Made by a program: the position numbers and the translations under genes
DNA from: Mesorhizobium sp. B2-7-1
GTDB taxonomy: Bacteria; Pseudomonadota; Alphaproteobacteria; Rhizobiales; Rhizobiaceae
DNA: 39,999 nucleotides
NCBI RefSeq assembly: GCF_006440735.1
Contig: NZ_VFUA01000060.1
Span: 1 to 39,999, forward strand
Direction: 5' to 3'
Part shown: positions 6,391-13,994 of the stretch, piece after piece
How the letters are laid out: each line of letters starts with the position of its first letter
Position numbering within the stretch: the stretch's first letter is position 1
Notes under the pieces: model-generated
What the model was told of the DNA's origin: nothing
The model's database searches: none
The model's input: the letters and a program-made list of their open reading frames with translations, nothing else

Positions 6391-7772
6391 ATGTGGGAAA
6401 AAGTTCTCGACTGGTTCGGCTTCGGCTCGCACGGACATGACCACGGCGGGCATGATCATGGCGGGCATGGCCACGACCATCACGGACCGCACGGCCACAC
6501 CCATGGCGTGATCGACGCCACCATCGCCACCACAGATCGCGGCATATGGGCGATCAAATGGTCGTTCGCGATCCTGGCGATCACCGCCGCCCTGCAGATC
6601 GTCGTCGTCATGGTCTCGGGCAGCGTGGCGCTGCTTGCCGATACCATCCACAACATCGCCGACGCGACCACGGCCATTCCGCTCTGGATCGCTTTCGCGC
6701 TGGCCCGGCGCAAGCCGACCCGCACCTTCACCTACGGCCTCGGCCGGGTCGAGGACCTTGCCGGCATCATCATCGTGCTCATCATCCTGGCGAGCGCGCT
6801 CGTCGCCGGATATGAGGCGGTCAGCCGCTTGTTCAACCCGCAGCCGGTCCAGTTCCTGGGCTGGCTCGCGGCTGCCGGCATCATCGGTTTCCTCGGCAAC
6901 GAGGCGGTGGCCGTGTTCCGCATTCGTGTCGGCCGTCAGATCAACAGCGCCGCCTTGATCGCCGATGGCTATCACGCCCGCACCGACGGGCTCACCAGCC
7001 TCACCAGCCTCGCGGTCGTCGCCGGCGCGCTCGGCGTCTGGCTTGGCTATCCGCTGGCGGACCCGATCATCGGCCTCATCATCACCGTCGCCATCTTCGG
7101 CATCGTTTGGCAATCGGCGCGCTCGGTGCTGACGCGCATGCTGGACGGCGTCGAGCCCGGCCTCGTTGGCGAGATTCGCCACGCCGCCGACCGCGTCGCG
7201 GGATCGAAAGAGTGGTCGACGCCAAGGCCCGCTGGCTCGGCCACAAGCTGCATGTCGATGTGGAGATCGCGGTCAATGACGGGCTGCTGCTTGCCGCAGT
7301 CAACAACATCGCTGCGTCGCTGAAGACCGAGCTCTTCGCGCATATTCCCGCGCTTGACGTCGCAACGGTGCGCTTTGCCGAGCCGGAAGCCGAGGGCGGT
7401 TACCACCATGCGTCCGACCCCTTCTTGGTCTCGGGCAAGCTCGCCAGCGGGCTGCTCGAGATCGTCGACACGCCGCAGGGCGAGCGCATGCGGCTGCGCC
7501 TGTCGCGTCACGCCGAAGGCCTGCGGGCGAACGTCGCCATCGAAAGGGCCGGCGGCGCGGTTGAAAGCCTGCCGCTGTCTCCGGTCGGCGGCGATCACCA
7601 CTATCTGCAAAGCCTGGTCGCTCCGGCCGAGCCGCATGAGTTCAGCGCCAGGCTGCAACTGGCAGCGGGTGCCGACAGCGAGGATCTGCCCTTCGCCATG
7701 GCGGAAGGCCATCACCATGAGCACGCGCATGGTGAGACAGGCGCTCTTGGAGTCGGCCCGCGATACACCTAA
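6391..7772 (+). pseudogene. dmeF: Cation diffusion facilitator DmeF, frameshifted
   Basis: This is a CDF-family inner-membrane exporter for divalent metals, cobalt/nickel by the dmeRF context. A His-rich N-terminus (repeats of HGHDHGG) precedes transmembrane helices. The metal-site motif ADTIHNIAD is in helix II and ADGYHARTDG in helix V. The frame breaks after RHAADRVAG near 7202: one missing base (GGATCGAA where GGCATCGAA would restore frame) puts the rest in the next frame, IERVVDAKARWLGHKLHVDV onward to a stop at 7770-7772. The cytoplasmic domain and a second His-rich tail (GHHHEHAHG) remain intact in that frame. This may be a recent mutation or a sequencing error. Confidence 0.82.
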
Positions 7773-7781
7773 CGTCCGGGG

Positions 7782-8735
7782 CTAGACTCTCCCAAGGCTG
7801 ATCAGCGCCGTGCCTACGATCGCCAGCAATGCGCCGGCCCAGGCTGCGGTTGTCGGCCTGTGCCCGCTGCGCAGCCACACCATCGGCAGGATGATGACCG
7901 GCGTCATCGAGGACAGCGTCGAGATGATGCCGACATTGCCGGTGCGCAGCGCCGCCATCAGGCAGGACATGCCGAGCGAAGTGCCGACGAAGGCGGAAAG
8001 CACGGCAAGCCCGACCGTGCCGAACTGGACAGCCTCCCGTTTCCCCCTGCCGAACGGCGTCGCGGCAAGCGCGACGAACAGGATCACGGCGAGGCCCGAG
8101 CGCAGCGCCATCGCACTGAACGGCTCGACGCCGGCAGCCATGGCCGGACGCGCCAGAAGCGTGCCGATCGCTTGGCCGACCGCTGTCGTGACGCCGAGCA
8201 CGATGCCTGGTCCGAGGCGGCCGGTGAGCGGCGGGCCGGGCGCGGTGCTGACCGGCACGGTGGACGGGGTGACGACCGGCATCGCCGGCGCCAGGTCGCC
8301 GCGCTTGAGGAAGCGTCGCGGCATGCCGATGGCCAGCACGATGCCGGCAAGCACCAGCGCGACGCCCAGCGCCTGCCAGCGGCTGACGGTTTCGCCGAGC
8401 ACGAGATAGCCGAGCGCGAGCGCGAAAGGCGAGGTGAGCGAGAACAGCAGCGCCGTGATGCGCGGGCCGACCGAATAGATGGTGGCGAAATAGGTCGTGC
8501 TGGCGATGCTGATGCCGGCGAAGCTCGATCCGGCAAGCAGCCAGAACTCCCTCGGTCCGATCGTGTGCCAGCCGCCGATCGCCATCGACACCGAGCCGGT
8601 CATCACGAAGGTCGCGAGCATCTGCCAGCGGGCGAGCTGGAGCAAGGGAACGCGACCCTTGAGCTCGCTCAGGAACATGGAGCTCAGCGCGCTGCATATA
8701 GCGGCGGTGACGGCAAAGGCTTCGGGGGCGAACAT
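7782..8735 (-). CDS. EamA/DMT-family transporter
   Basis: This inner-membrane protein of 317 residues has two tandem EamA domains with about ten transmembrane helices, typical of the drug/metabolite transporter superfamily. The first repeat ends with YLVLGETVSRWQALGVALVL, the usual GE motif, and the second contains SSMTPVIILPMVWLRSGHRP. A linker rich in Pro/Val/Ala/Thr lies between them at about residues 150-175. The start at 8735 (MFAPEAFAV) is preferred. An open frame continues to 8936, but the extension is rich in Arg/Pro and lacks coding character. The substrate is unknown. It converges with dmeF, only nine bases apart. Confidence 0.88.
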   Translation of the reverse strand: MFAPEAFAVTAAICSALSSMFLSELKGRVPLLQLARWQMLATFVMTGSVSMAIGGWHTIGPREFWLLAGSSFAGISIASTTYFATIYSVGPRITALLFSLTSPFALALGYLVLGETVSRWQALGVALVLAGIVLAIGMPRRFLKRGDLAPAMPVVTPSTVPVSTAPGPPLTGRLGPGIVLGVTTAVGQAIGTLLARPAMAAGVEPFSAMALRSGLAVILFVALAATPFGRGKREAVQFGTVGLAVLSAFVGTSLGMSCLMAALRTGNVGIISTLSSMTPVIILPMVWLRSGHRPTTAAWAGALLAIVGTALISLGRV

Positions 8736-8962
8736 GGCTGCTGGCGGCTGCGAATCCGGAGGCCGGACGATGCCGATGCTTACGCCAGCGCGCCGCAATG
8801 CGCTAGCCGGACTGGCGACGGCACGCCCCAGGCGTGGGCGCGGACACAGGGATGCCAAGGTTGGTCGAGGACGACTGCAGGCATTGCCCGGACATGAGAG
8901 CGACGGTGCTGCTGCCCGTCGCTTCCAGGGCGTCATTCCAGCACGGGGGCGCTACAGGCGCT

Positions 8963-9358
8963 CTATTGCATGGCTGCGGGATTCATCCACAGGAACTCCC
9001 AAACATTGCCGTCCGGATCTTCGATGTGGCGGTTGAACATGAAACCGAGATCCTGCACCGGGTTTGGATCGGCACGGCCGTCTGCCGCAACGCCTTTCTC
9101 GATCACCGCATTGACCGCGTCCTTGCTGTCGACGGTCAGCTCGATCAGCATCTGGCTCTCGCGCTTGGCGTCGCCGATCGGCCGGGCTGTGAACTGGCTG
9201 TAGTGTTGATGCGTCAGCAACATGACCCCGATCGTTTGGGAGAACATGATCGAGCTGGCCTGATCATTCGAAAACTGCGGATTGAGCTTGCCGCCGATCG
9301 CGAGATAGAACTTGGTCGCTGCCTGCAGATCGCGCACCGGCAGATTGAGGAAGAGCAT
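8963..9358 (-). CDS. VOC-family (glyoxalase/bleomycin-resistance-like) protein
   Basis: This 131-residue protein opens with MLFLNLPVRDLQAATKFYLA, the standard VOC beta-alpha start, and ends with HIEDPDGNVWEFLWMNP, the usual C-terminal metal-site strand (E of WEF). It is a lactoylglutathione-lyase-like fold of unknown substrate. An upstream open frame exists, but it overlaps the preceding gene and lacks VOC features. It begins 23 bases after the stop of the exported protein gene, so it is probably the last gene of the riboswitch-controlled cbt operon. Confidence 0.85.
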   Translation of the reverse strand: MLFLNLPVRDLQAATKFYLAIGGKLNPQFSNDQASSIMFSQTIGVMLLTHQHYSQFTARPIGDAKRESQMLIELTVDSKDAVNAVIEKGVAADGRADPNPVQDLGFMFNRHIEDPDGNVWEFLWMNPAAMQ

Positions 9359-9381
9359 CTGGGTCAGCCGGCGTGAGCCAG

Positions 9382-10101
9382 TCAGACCGCGCGTGCGCGT
9401 CTCGCACCGAAGATCGACCACGCGGCCGTCATCATAGCCGCGATCATGGCCAGCACGACCGCCAGGCTCGGCAGATGGAAGACCATCTCCCGCCATCTGG
9501 GCTCGACGACCGCGCCGGTGCTGAAGGCCTCGCCGCTGTACTGGCACAGGATCCAGGAGGCGCCGCTGCGCACCATGTCGGCATCGATGGCGGAGATCAG
9601 CGCCTTTGCCTCGTGCGCGGCCGACGACATCGTCGCCATATAGGTCAGCAGCGCCTTGGCGGTGGCGAGATAGGCATGGCTGCATTCGTTGAACGGGCTT
9701 TCCTCGTCGCCGAGGCTGCCCGGCATCAGGCCCCATAGGCAGTATGTGAATTGCAGGTTGCCGTGATTGTAGAGCCGCCGGAAGGTCGGGTCGGTCACGG
9801 TCTGTGCTTGCGCAAGTGCGAGAATGTCGCCGCGGTAGCGCGCGATCACCGCCATCTGGCCGTGTGTGAGGCTGGGGATCTGGATGCCGGGGGGAGGCGG
9901 GGTCGAGGAGCCACTATGCGCTTGCGCCGATGTCGTGGTCAGAAGTGCCAACAGCAGCGCAGCCGAGCAATTCCAGGAAAAGTGTGCCGCGGTTTTCCGT
10001 CCGGAGTTGCGAGAAAACAAAAGACCAAGGTGGTTCAGCGGTCGTATCGACCGTTGAGCCAATTTGGCCGCCAGTGCGAGGAACCGTGGCGGCCGGTACA
10101 T
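9382..10101 (-). CDS. Exported/membrane protein of unknown function in the cbt operon
   Basis: I do not recognise the family. From the ATG at 10101, seven bases after the cbtA stop, the frame gives about 59 residues that include a translated palindromic repeat (RNSGRKTAAHFSWNC). Next come a signal-peptide core, SAALLLALLTTTSAQA, and a mature domain with three Cys (FTYCLWG, ECSHAY, ILCQYS). A C-terminal membrane helix (LAVVLAMIAAMMTAAWSIF) is followed by RRARAV. The mature domain therefore looks periplasmic and C-terminally anchored. The repeat has probably displaced the native start, so the true N-terminus is uncertain. Co-transcription with cobalt transporter genes suggests a cobalt or B12 link. 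Confidence 0.65.
   Translation of the reverse strand: MYRPPRFLALAAKLAQRSIRPLNHLGLLFSRNSGRKTAAHFSWNCSAALLLALLTTTSAQAHSGSSTPPPPGIQIPSLTHGQMAVIARYRGDILALAQAQTVTDPTFRRLYNHGNLQFTYCLWGLMPGSLGDEESPFNECSHAYLATAKALLTYMATMSSAAHEAKALISAIDADMVRSGASWILCQYSGEAFSTGAVVEPRWREMVFHLPSLAVVLAMIAAMMTAAWSIFGARRARAV
9967..10025 (+). repeat. Palindromic repeat copy R2
   Basis: GCAATTCC (9967-9974) pairs with GGAGTTGC (10003-10010), with one mismatch. Inside are the GGAAAA/TTTTCC inner stem and the tail AAAACAAAAGAC. It lies within the open frame of the exported protein on the opposite strand, just before its signal-peptide core. Confidence 0.9.
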
Positions 10102-10107
10102 CGGATT

Positions 10108-10848
10108 TCAGGCGTAGCGCCGGGCAGGGCCGCGCTGGTCGCGCACCGCCACCACGCGCTCGGCAACCGCGCCGAAGCCGAGCCCGACGACGGTCCAGAG
10201 CACGAGCTGGATGCCGAGCGAGGCGACACGGAACTGCCAAAGCACCGTCGCCGAGAAGTTTTCAGGCACTTCGTTGATGTCGGGAAGCGCTGCCTTCACC
10301 AGCGCGAAGACGACGAGGAAGGCGAGGCCCGCGACGATCGAGGCGTTCCAGGCGCCGAGCTGCTTCCACAGCCGTTGGGCCAACCCCACCGCCGCCACCA
10401 TGGCCGCGATCGAGACCACGATCATGATGAAGAACAGCTCGGTGCGGTAGCCGATGGTCTCGGCATTGCCGACCGCGGGCGGGTTGGCCGGATATTTGAG
10501 GCTGGGCACCACGATCACGGCCAGGAAGCCGAGCACCGCGATCAGCGCCGACGTGCCACGCGGCCCAAGCGAGCCCAGACGGCCATAGGCATAGGCAAAG
10601 ACCAGCGAGAACAGTCCGCCGAGCGCGGCGCCGTAGACCAGCACGCCGGTTGCGAGACCGATGCCGGCCTGCGTGGAGCGGCTGACCATCTCGGGCTCCG
10701 GTGCCTCGCCGGCGGCCTGGGCCTGTGATTCCTCGAAGGCGATTGCCTTGTCGACCTGCGGCTCGCCATAGACGCGGGCAAAGGCGAACGCCAGAATCCC
10801 CGCAACCAGCCCGACAAGCATGCCGCGCAGCAAAAGTTTTCCAACCAT
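10108..10848 (-). CDS. cbtA: Cobalt transporter subunit CbtA
   Basis: This 246-residue polytopic inner-membrane protein matches CbtA, predicted to take up cobalt for B12 synthesis together with CbtB. It starts MVGKLLLRGMLVGLVAGILA and contains the family's FARVYGEPQVDKAIAFE segment after the first helix. Five to six membrane helices follow. A PSLKYPANPPAVG loop, typical of CbtA, lies near residue 125. AGAGGG precedes the start at 10848. It follows cbtB on the same strand under a cobalamin riboswitch, but two tandem palindromic repeats separate the two genes. Confidence 0.93.
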   Translation of the reverse strand: MVGKLLLRGMLVGLVAGILAFAFARVYGEPQVDKAIAFEESQAQAAGEAPEPEMVSRSTQAGIGLATGVLVYGAALGGLFSLVFAYAYGRLGSLGPRGTSALIAVLGFLAVIVVPSLKYPANPPAVGNAETIGYRTELFFIMIVVSIAAMVAAVGLAQRLWKQLGAWNASIVAGLAFLVVFALVKAALPDINEVPENFSATVLWQFRVASLGIQLVLWTVVGLGFGAVAERVVAVRDQRGPARRYA

Positions 10849-10863
10849 GTCACTTATCCCTCT

Positions 10864-10911
10864 GAGCAATTCCAGGAAAAGTGCGTAGCGGTTTTCCGTC
10901 CGGAATTGCGT
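10864..10911 (+). repeat. Palindromic repeat copy R3
   Basis: A perfect outer stem, GCAATTCC (10866-10873) with GGAATTGC (10902-10909), encloses the inner GGAAAA/TTTTCC stem and the loop GTGCGTAGCGG. It lies in the cbtB-cbtA gap, 58 bases from the tandem copy R4. Confidence 0.93.
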
Positions 10912-10921
10912 TCAACCAACC

Positions 10922-10969
10922 AAGCAATTCCAGGAAAACTGCGTGCCGGTTTTCCGTCCGGAATCGCGT
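10922..10969 (+). repeat. Palindromic repeat copy R4
   Basis: GCAATTCC (10924-10931) faces GGAATCGC (10960-10967), with one mismatch in the outer stem. The inner GGAAAA/TTTTCC stem is intact. It is in direct tandem with R3, within the cbtB-cbtA intergenic region. Confidence 0.92.
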
Positions 10970-11010
10970 TAGACCAGAATCGAAAGCGAGTTCGGCGATG
11001 CCGAGCCGCT

Positions 11011-11220
11011 TTAGTGGCAGGGGAAGCCGAGCAGGTGGCGGCCGTCATGCACGAATTCGTGCACCGCCGTGCCGCGGATCAGCGACGTCGCGCCTTCTTC
11101 AGCCCCGACGAAATAGATGGCCAGCATCAAAAGCAGCCCGCCGAAGATAGCCCAGGGCAGAAGCTCGCGAACCGGAATCGCAACCGGACCGTAGCTGGGG
11201 GCGAAGGTGGTGTCGGACAT
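11011..11220 (-). CDS. cbtB: Cobalt transporter subunit CbtB
   Basis: This 69-residue protein has one transmembrane helix (LPWAIFGGLLLMLAIYFVG). It ends in the hallmark CbtB His-rich tail, AVHEFVHDGRHLLGFPCH, which presumably binds cobalt. Family knowledge places CbtB with CbtA in a predicted cobalt uptake system under B12 riboswitch control. It is the first gene after a cobalamin riboswitch, about 40 bases downstream of the RNA's conserved part. The start at 11220 has GGGAGG upstream at good spacing. Confidence 0.95.
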   Translation of the reverse strand: MSDTTFAPSYGPVAIPVRELLPWAIFGGLLLMLAIYFVGAEEGATSLIRGTAVHEFVHDGRHLLGFPCH

Positions 11221-11249
11221 ATGGACCTCCCGTGGGATACTGCGTCCCG

Positions 11250-11372
11250 TTGATCGAACAATGCTGCGGAATAAGGCCTGACTTTCGGCTGATGCCGATC
11301 ACAGTGGCGCGACCGTGCCGGATTCGCACCGGCTTCCAATCCCGTATAGCGCTAAAACACTTGTCAGCACTT
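11250..11372 (-). promoter_or_regulatory. Cobalamin (B12) riboswitch upstream of cbtB
   Basis: On the minus strand the leader contains the conserved B12-element pieces in the right order. CCGGTGCGAATCCGG is at 11318-11332 and GCCACTGTGATCGG at 11295-11308. The B12 box AAAGTCAGGCC is at 11275-11285. The cbtB start follows at 11220. Cobalamin riboswitches turn off downstream genes when adenosylcobalamin binds, so uptake of cobalt would be repressed when B12 is plentiful. The 5' limit is uncertain. A TTGACA at 11381-11386 (minus strand) may belong to the promoter. Confidence 0.93.
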
Positions 11373-11449
11373 CGTTCGCCTGTCAACGACATCTAATGGC
11401 CAACACGGCTTCGCGCGGCCGAAATTTCACTGGACCACGGAGTTTTGGG

Positions 11450-12025
11450 ATGCTCGCCCGCCTGACGATGATCGCAAGCGGCGCGACGCAGGCCACGCGC
11501 AAGGGGCGCTTTCCGCGTGACGAGGCGCTGGAGCCGCGAGCCCTCGATCGCGCCGTCGCGGTGGCCGCTTCGCTGCGCCGCGCCGACCGCGTCTGGACAA
11601 GCCCGGCGCTGGCCGCGCGGCAGACGGCCGAGGCGCTCGGCCTTGATGCGACGGTCGAGCCGCTGCTTGGCGAGCAGGATTTCGGGCGCTGGGCCGGCCG
11701 AAGCTTCGAAGAGGTGCAGGCAGAGGACCCGGAAGGCATGGCGGCCTGGTTCGCCGACGCGGACGCGGCGCCCCATGGCGGCGAATCGCTTGCCGCCGTC
11801 GTCCGGCGCGTCGCCGCGCTGATGGAACACCTGGCCTCCGAGGGCGGCCACACCATGGCGCTCACGCATGCCGTGCCGATCCGCGCCGCCATGGTGCATG
11901 TGCTGGGTGCACCGCTCTCCTCGGTCTGGAAGGTCGACATCGAGCCGCTGTCGCACACCGAGTTCCGCAGTGACGGCCGCCGCTGGGTGCTGCATGCGAG
12001 CGGGTTCGCCCCCGGCGCGAAATAG
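11450..12025 (+). CDS. Histidine-phosphatase-like protein lacking the RHG histidine
   Basis: This 191-residue protein has the phosphoglycerate-mutase-like fold: RVWTSPALAARQTAEALGL (the second phosphate-pocket Arg region), FGRWAGRSFEEV, and the C-terminal TMALTHAVPIRAAMVH with the second active-site His. The N-terminal catalytic motif LxRHGxT is replaced by LTMIASGATQATRKG, so the nucleophilic His and preceding Arg are absent. It is either a non-catalytic member or works by other residues. It lies next to the cbt operon, transcribed divergently, and related proteins are known near B12 genes. The ATG at 11450 has CGGAG upstream. Confidence 0.8.
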   Translation: MLARLTMIASGATQATRKGRFPRDEALEPRALDRAVAVAASLRRADRVWTSPALAARQTAEALGLDATVEPLLGEQDFGRWAGRSFEEVQAEDPEGMAAWFADADAAPHGGESLAAVVRRVAALMEHLASEGGHTMALTHAVPIRAAMVHVLGAPLSSVWKVDIEPLSHTEFRSDGRRWVLHASGFAPGAK

Positions 12026-12172
12026 CGCCGGAGAACCACTCTCCTGCGGAGGAGCCGCAGCGGGGCCAGGACGAGCTTCGCCGTTTCAGTGATCGCTAAC
12101 GGAACGGAAACGCCTCGCCGCTATGGTGCTGCCCCGTGGCGAGAAGAACCTCGCCCGAGGAGCCCGCCGGAT

Positions 12173-12445
12173 ATGGCCGATTATCCCGAGACCGAGCGCC
12201 GTCTTAATGTGCGCGAATTCGTGCTCAAGGAAGCCACGATCGTCGTCAATGGCGTCAGGATCGGCTGCTCGGTCAGGAATCAGCATGAGCAGGGTGCCGA
12301 ATTGCGTATCGCCGCCGATGTGAACATCCCGGACCGCTTCCTGCTCGAGGTTCCGGCCGACGACATGGCCTATCGCGCCCTGGTACGATGGCGGCGCAAC
12401 GACCGCGTCGGCGTGGCGCTCTACAGCAACGCGCCGAAGGACTGA
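12173..12445 (+). CDS. PilZ-like small domain protein
   Basis: This 90-residue soluble protein resembles a single PilZ domain. It begins MADYPETERRLNVREFVLKE, with an RRxxxR-like stretch, followed by GVRIGCSVRNQHEQGAELRI, where the usual (D/N)xSxxG motif is degenerate (NQHEQG). It ends with a beta-rich ALVRWRRNDRVGVAL segment typical of these domains. Because one of the two c-di-GMP motifs is altered, ligand binding is uncertain. GAGGAG lies upstream of the ATG at 12173. It follows the phosphatase-like gene by about 150 bases. Confidence 0.65.
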   Translation: MADYPETERRLNVREFVLKEATIVVNGVRIGCSVRNQHEQGAELRIAADVNIPDRFLLEVPADDMAYRALVRWRRNDRVGVALYSNAPKD

Positions 12446-12564
12446 CGCGCGGCCGTCTCACCAATTCGTCATTTGATCCTGCCCTGGGTGACGTGCAACC
12501 GGGCACGCATGGAACGCAACCGGCGCGAGCGCGTTCATTGCTGCCGATCGACAGGGATTTACGA

Positions 12565-12654
12565 ATGAGCAGGACAGCCGTTTGGGTGGCGCTGATCGCC
12601 ATCGTTCTCGTGGGCCTTTACCTGTTGCAGGCCAATGGCATGATCAGATTTTAG
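12565..12654 (+). CDS. Single-helix small membrane protein, 29 aa
   Basis: The frame from ATG 12565 reads MSRTAVWVALIAIVLVGLYL, then LQANGMIRF and a stop, which is one transmembrane helix with a short positive start. CAGGGA lies a few bases upstream. Small proteins of this kind are common but often unannotated. The frame extends upstream to 12388, but that part looks non-coding. The function is unknown. Confidence 0.5.
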   Translation: MSRTAVWVALIAIVLVGLYLLQANGMIRF

Positions 12655-12874
12655 CAGCCCGACCGACCGTCGCAGCAGCAGCGGCTCGCGTGGCAGCAAG
12701 GCTGGCTTGCCGCTGCCTGTTGCCTAAGCCAGAGGTCACGCGGCTTGCAGCTTGAAGGTCGTGTCGACAGCTCGACCTCGACGGCGCCGCCAACCAGGCT
12801 TAGCCAAGCTGGGCGATGCAGTTCCATGGTGGACCCCAAACCGTTCAGTAATATCAGCCACTGAAAGCATAGCC

Positions 12875-13297
12875 ATGACGATCACGATCTATCACAATCC
12901 CGCTTGCGGCACCTCGCGCAACACGCTCGCCATAATCCGCGCCAGCGGCGAGGAGCCGGTTGTGGTCGAGTATCTGAAGACGCCGCCAAGCCGCGGGCGG
13001 CTGCTGGAACTGATTGCGGCGATGGGGATCTCTGCGCGCGAGCTGTTGCGGGAGAAGGGGACGCCCTACGCCGAACTCGGCCTCGCCGATCCGAGATGGA
13101 GCGATGACGAGCTGATCGATTTCATGCTCGCCCATCCGATCCTGATCAACCGGCCGATTGTCGAAACGCCGAAGGGCACAAGGCTATGTCGGCCATCGGA
13201 GGTGGTGCTGCCGCTGCTCGACAATCCGGTGCATGAATTCGTCAAGGAGGATGGCGAGAAGGTCGCCTATTCGAGCAATTCCAGGAAAAGTGCGTAG
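12875..13297 (+). CDS. arsC: Arsenate reductase, glutaredoxin-coupled ArsC
   Basis: This cytosolic protein reduces arsenate to arsenite using glutaredoxin. The catalytic Cys sits in IYHNPACGTSRNTLAIIRAS. The conserved arginines are visible in ELLREKGTPY, LINRPIVETP and TRLCRPSEVV. At 140 residues it has family length. The usual C-terminus ends near GEKVAYS, but here the last residues, about SNSRKSA, and the TAG stop at 13295-13297 come from a palindromic repeat at 13273-13320. No arsenite exporter gene is adjacent. The ATG at 12875 is used; its ribosome binding site is weak. Confidence 0.93.
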   Translation: MTITIYHNPACGTSRNTLAIIRASGEEPVVVEYLKTPPSRGRLLELIAAMGISARELLREKGTPYAELGLADPRWSDDELIDFMLAHPILINRPIVETPKGTRLCRPSEVVLPLLDNPVHEFVKEDGEKVAYSSNSRKSA

Positions 13298-13320
13298 CGG
13301 TTTTCGGTCCGGAATTGCGA
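13273..13320 (+). repeat. Palindromic repeat copy R5
   Basis: GCAATTCC (13275-13282) and GGAATTGC (13311-13318) form a perfect outer stem. The inner stem is GGAAAA with TTTTCG, so one base pair is lost. The arsC stop codon at 13295-13297 lies in its loop. It separates arsC from a convergent acetyltransferase gene and may act as a bidirectional 3' end. Confidence 0.92.
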
Positions 13321-13326
13321 CTCTTC

Positions 13327-13845
13327 TTAGGGCGCCAGATGCTTCATGAAGTAGATGGAGGCTCTCGGTTTGCCGAACGGGTCGACGAAATGATGCGGCA
13401 CGACGCCGACCTCCTGCCAGTTCATCCGCCGATAGAGCCGTTCGCTCGCTCCGCCCTCGGCAGTGTCGAGAAGGAGCAAGGAGCGTTTTCTTTTCGCTGC
13501 CTCCTCTTCGACTGATGTCATGAGCGCAGAGCCGATGCCTTGCCGCTGGAAGTCTCGATGAACGAGAAGCTTGTACACCTCTGCCCGGTGCAGCGCATTC
13601 GGCTCCGGCGACAGATAGAGCTGGACGGTGCCGACGAGATTGTTTTCGAGATAGGCGCAGATGAGGAGGCGTTCCCCGTCCGCCACGGAGTGGAAGACGC
13701 CTTGCCAATGGGACCGCGCCTCCTTGGTGCCGAACGGCAGGACGAAGCCGACGAGCGCCCCATCCTCGATGCTCTGCATCAATATCTCGGCGAGGGCGCC
13801 GAGTTGCGCCTGTGCCTCGGCCTCGTCGATTACCGCGATACGCAT
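13327..13845 (-). CDS. GNAT-family acetyltransferase
   Basis: This 172-residue protein has the GNAT core: LVGTVQLYLSPEPNALHRAE (beta 4 region), then VYKLLVHRDFQRQGIGSALM with the acetyl-CoA loop RxxGxG (QRQGIG), and LLLLDTAEGGASERLYRRMN with the C-terminal Tyr. The substrate cannot be read from sequence. The start at 13845 (MRIAVIDEAE) is preceded by GGGGGAA; the longer open frame to 13992 lacks domain features. It converges with arsC across a palindromic repeat. Confidence 0.9.
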   Translation of the reverse strand: MRIAVIDEAEAQAQLGALAEILMQSIEDGALVGFVLPFGTKEARSHWQGVFHSVADGERLLICAYLENNLVGTVQLYLSPEPNALHRAEVYKLLVHRDFQRQGIGSALMTSVEEEAAKRKRSLLLLDTAEGGASERLYRRMNWQEVGVVPHHFVDPFGKPRASIYFMKHLAP

Positions 13846-13994
13846 GTGTTCCCCCGTTTGAGGCTCGACAGATAATGGGCTTTGGGCAAGCCGTGAAGGC
13901 CGAAGCGTCTGCGGCTGCCGTGGGTCGATAGCCTCGGTCACGCCGTCAGCGCCCCTCCTTGAGCGCCGTTGGCAACCGCAGGCCGCCACCAAAC

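Noticed and set aside
8736..8936. N-terminal extension of the EamA transporter
   Set aside because: Arg/Pro-rich and not membrane-like; the ATG at 8735 begins directly at the first helix.
9751..10728. 325-codon plus-strand frame over the cbt region
   Set aside because: It is antisense to cbtA and its neighbour, low-complexity and Arg-rich, with no domain.
11250..11400. tRNA-like or terminator structure
   Set aside because: Conserved B12-element motifs in the correct order identify a cobalamin riboswitch.
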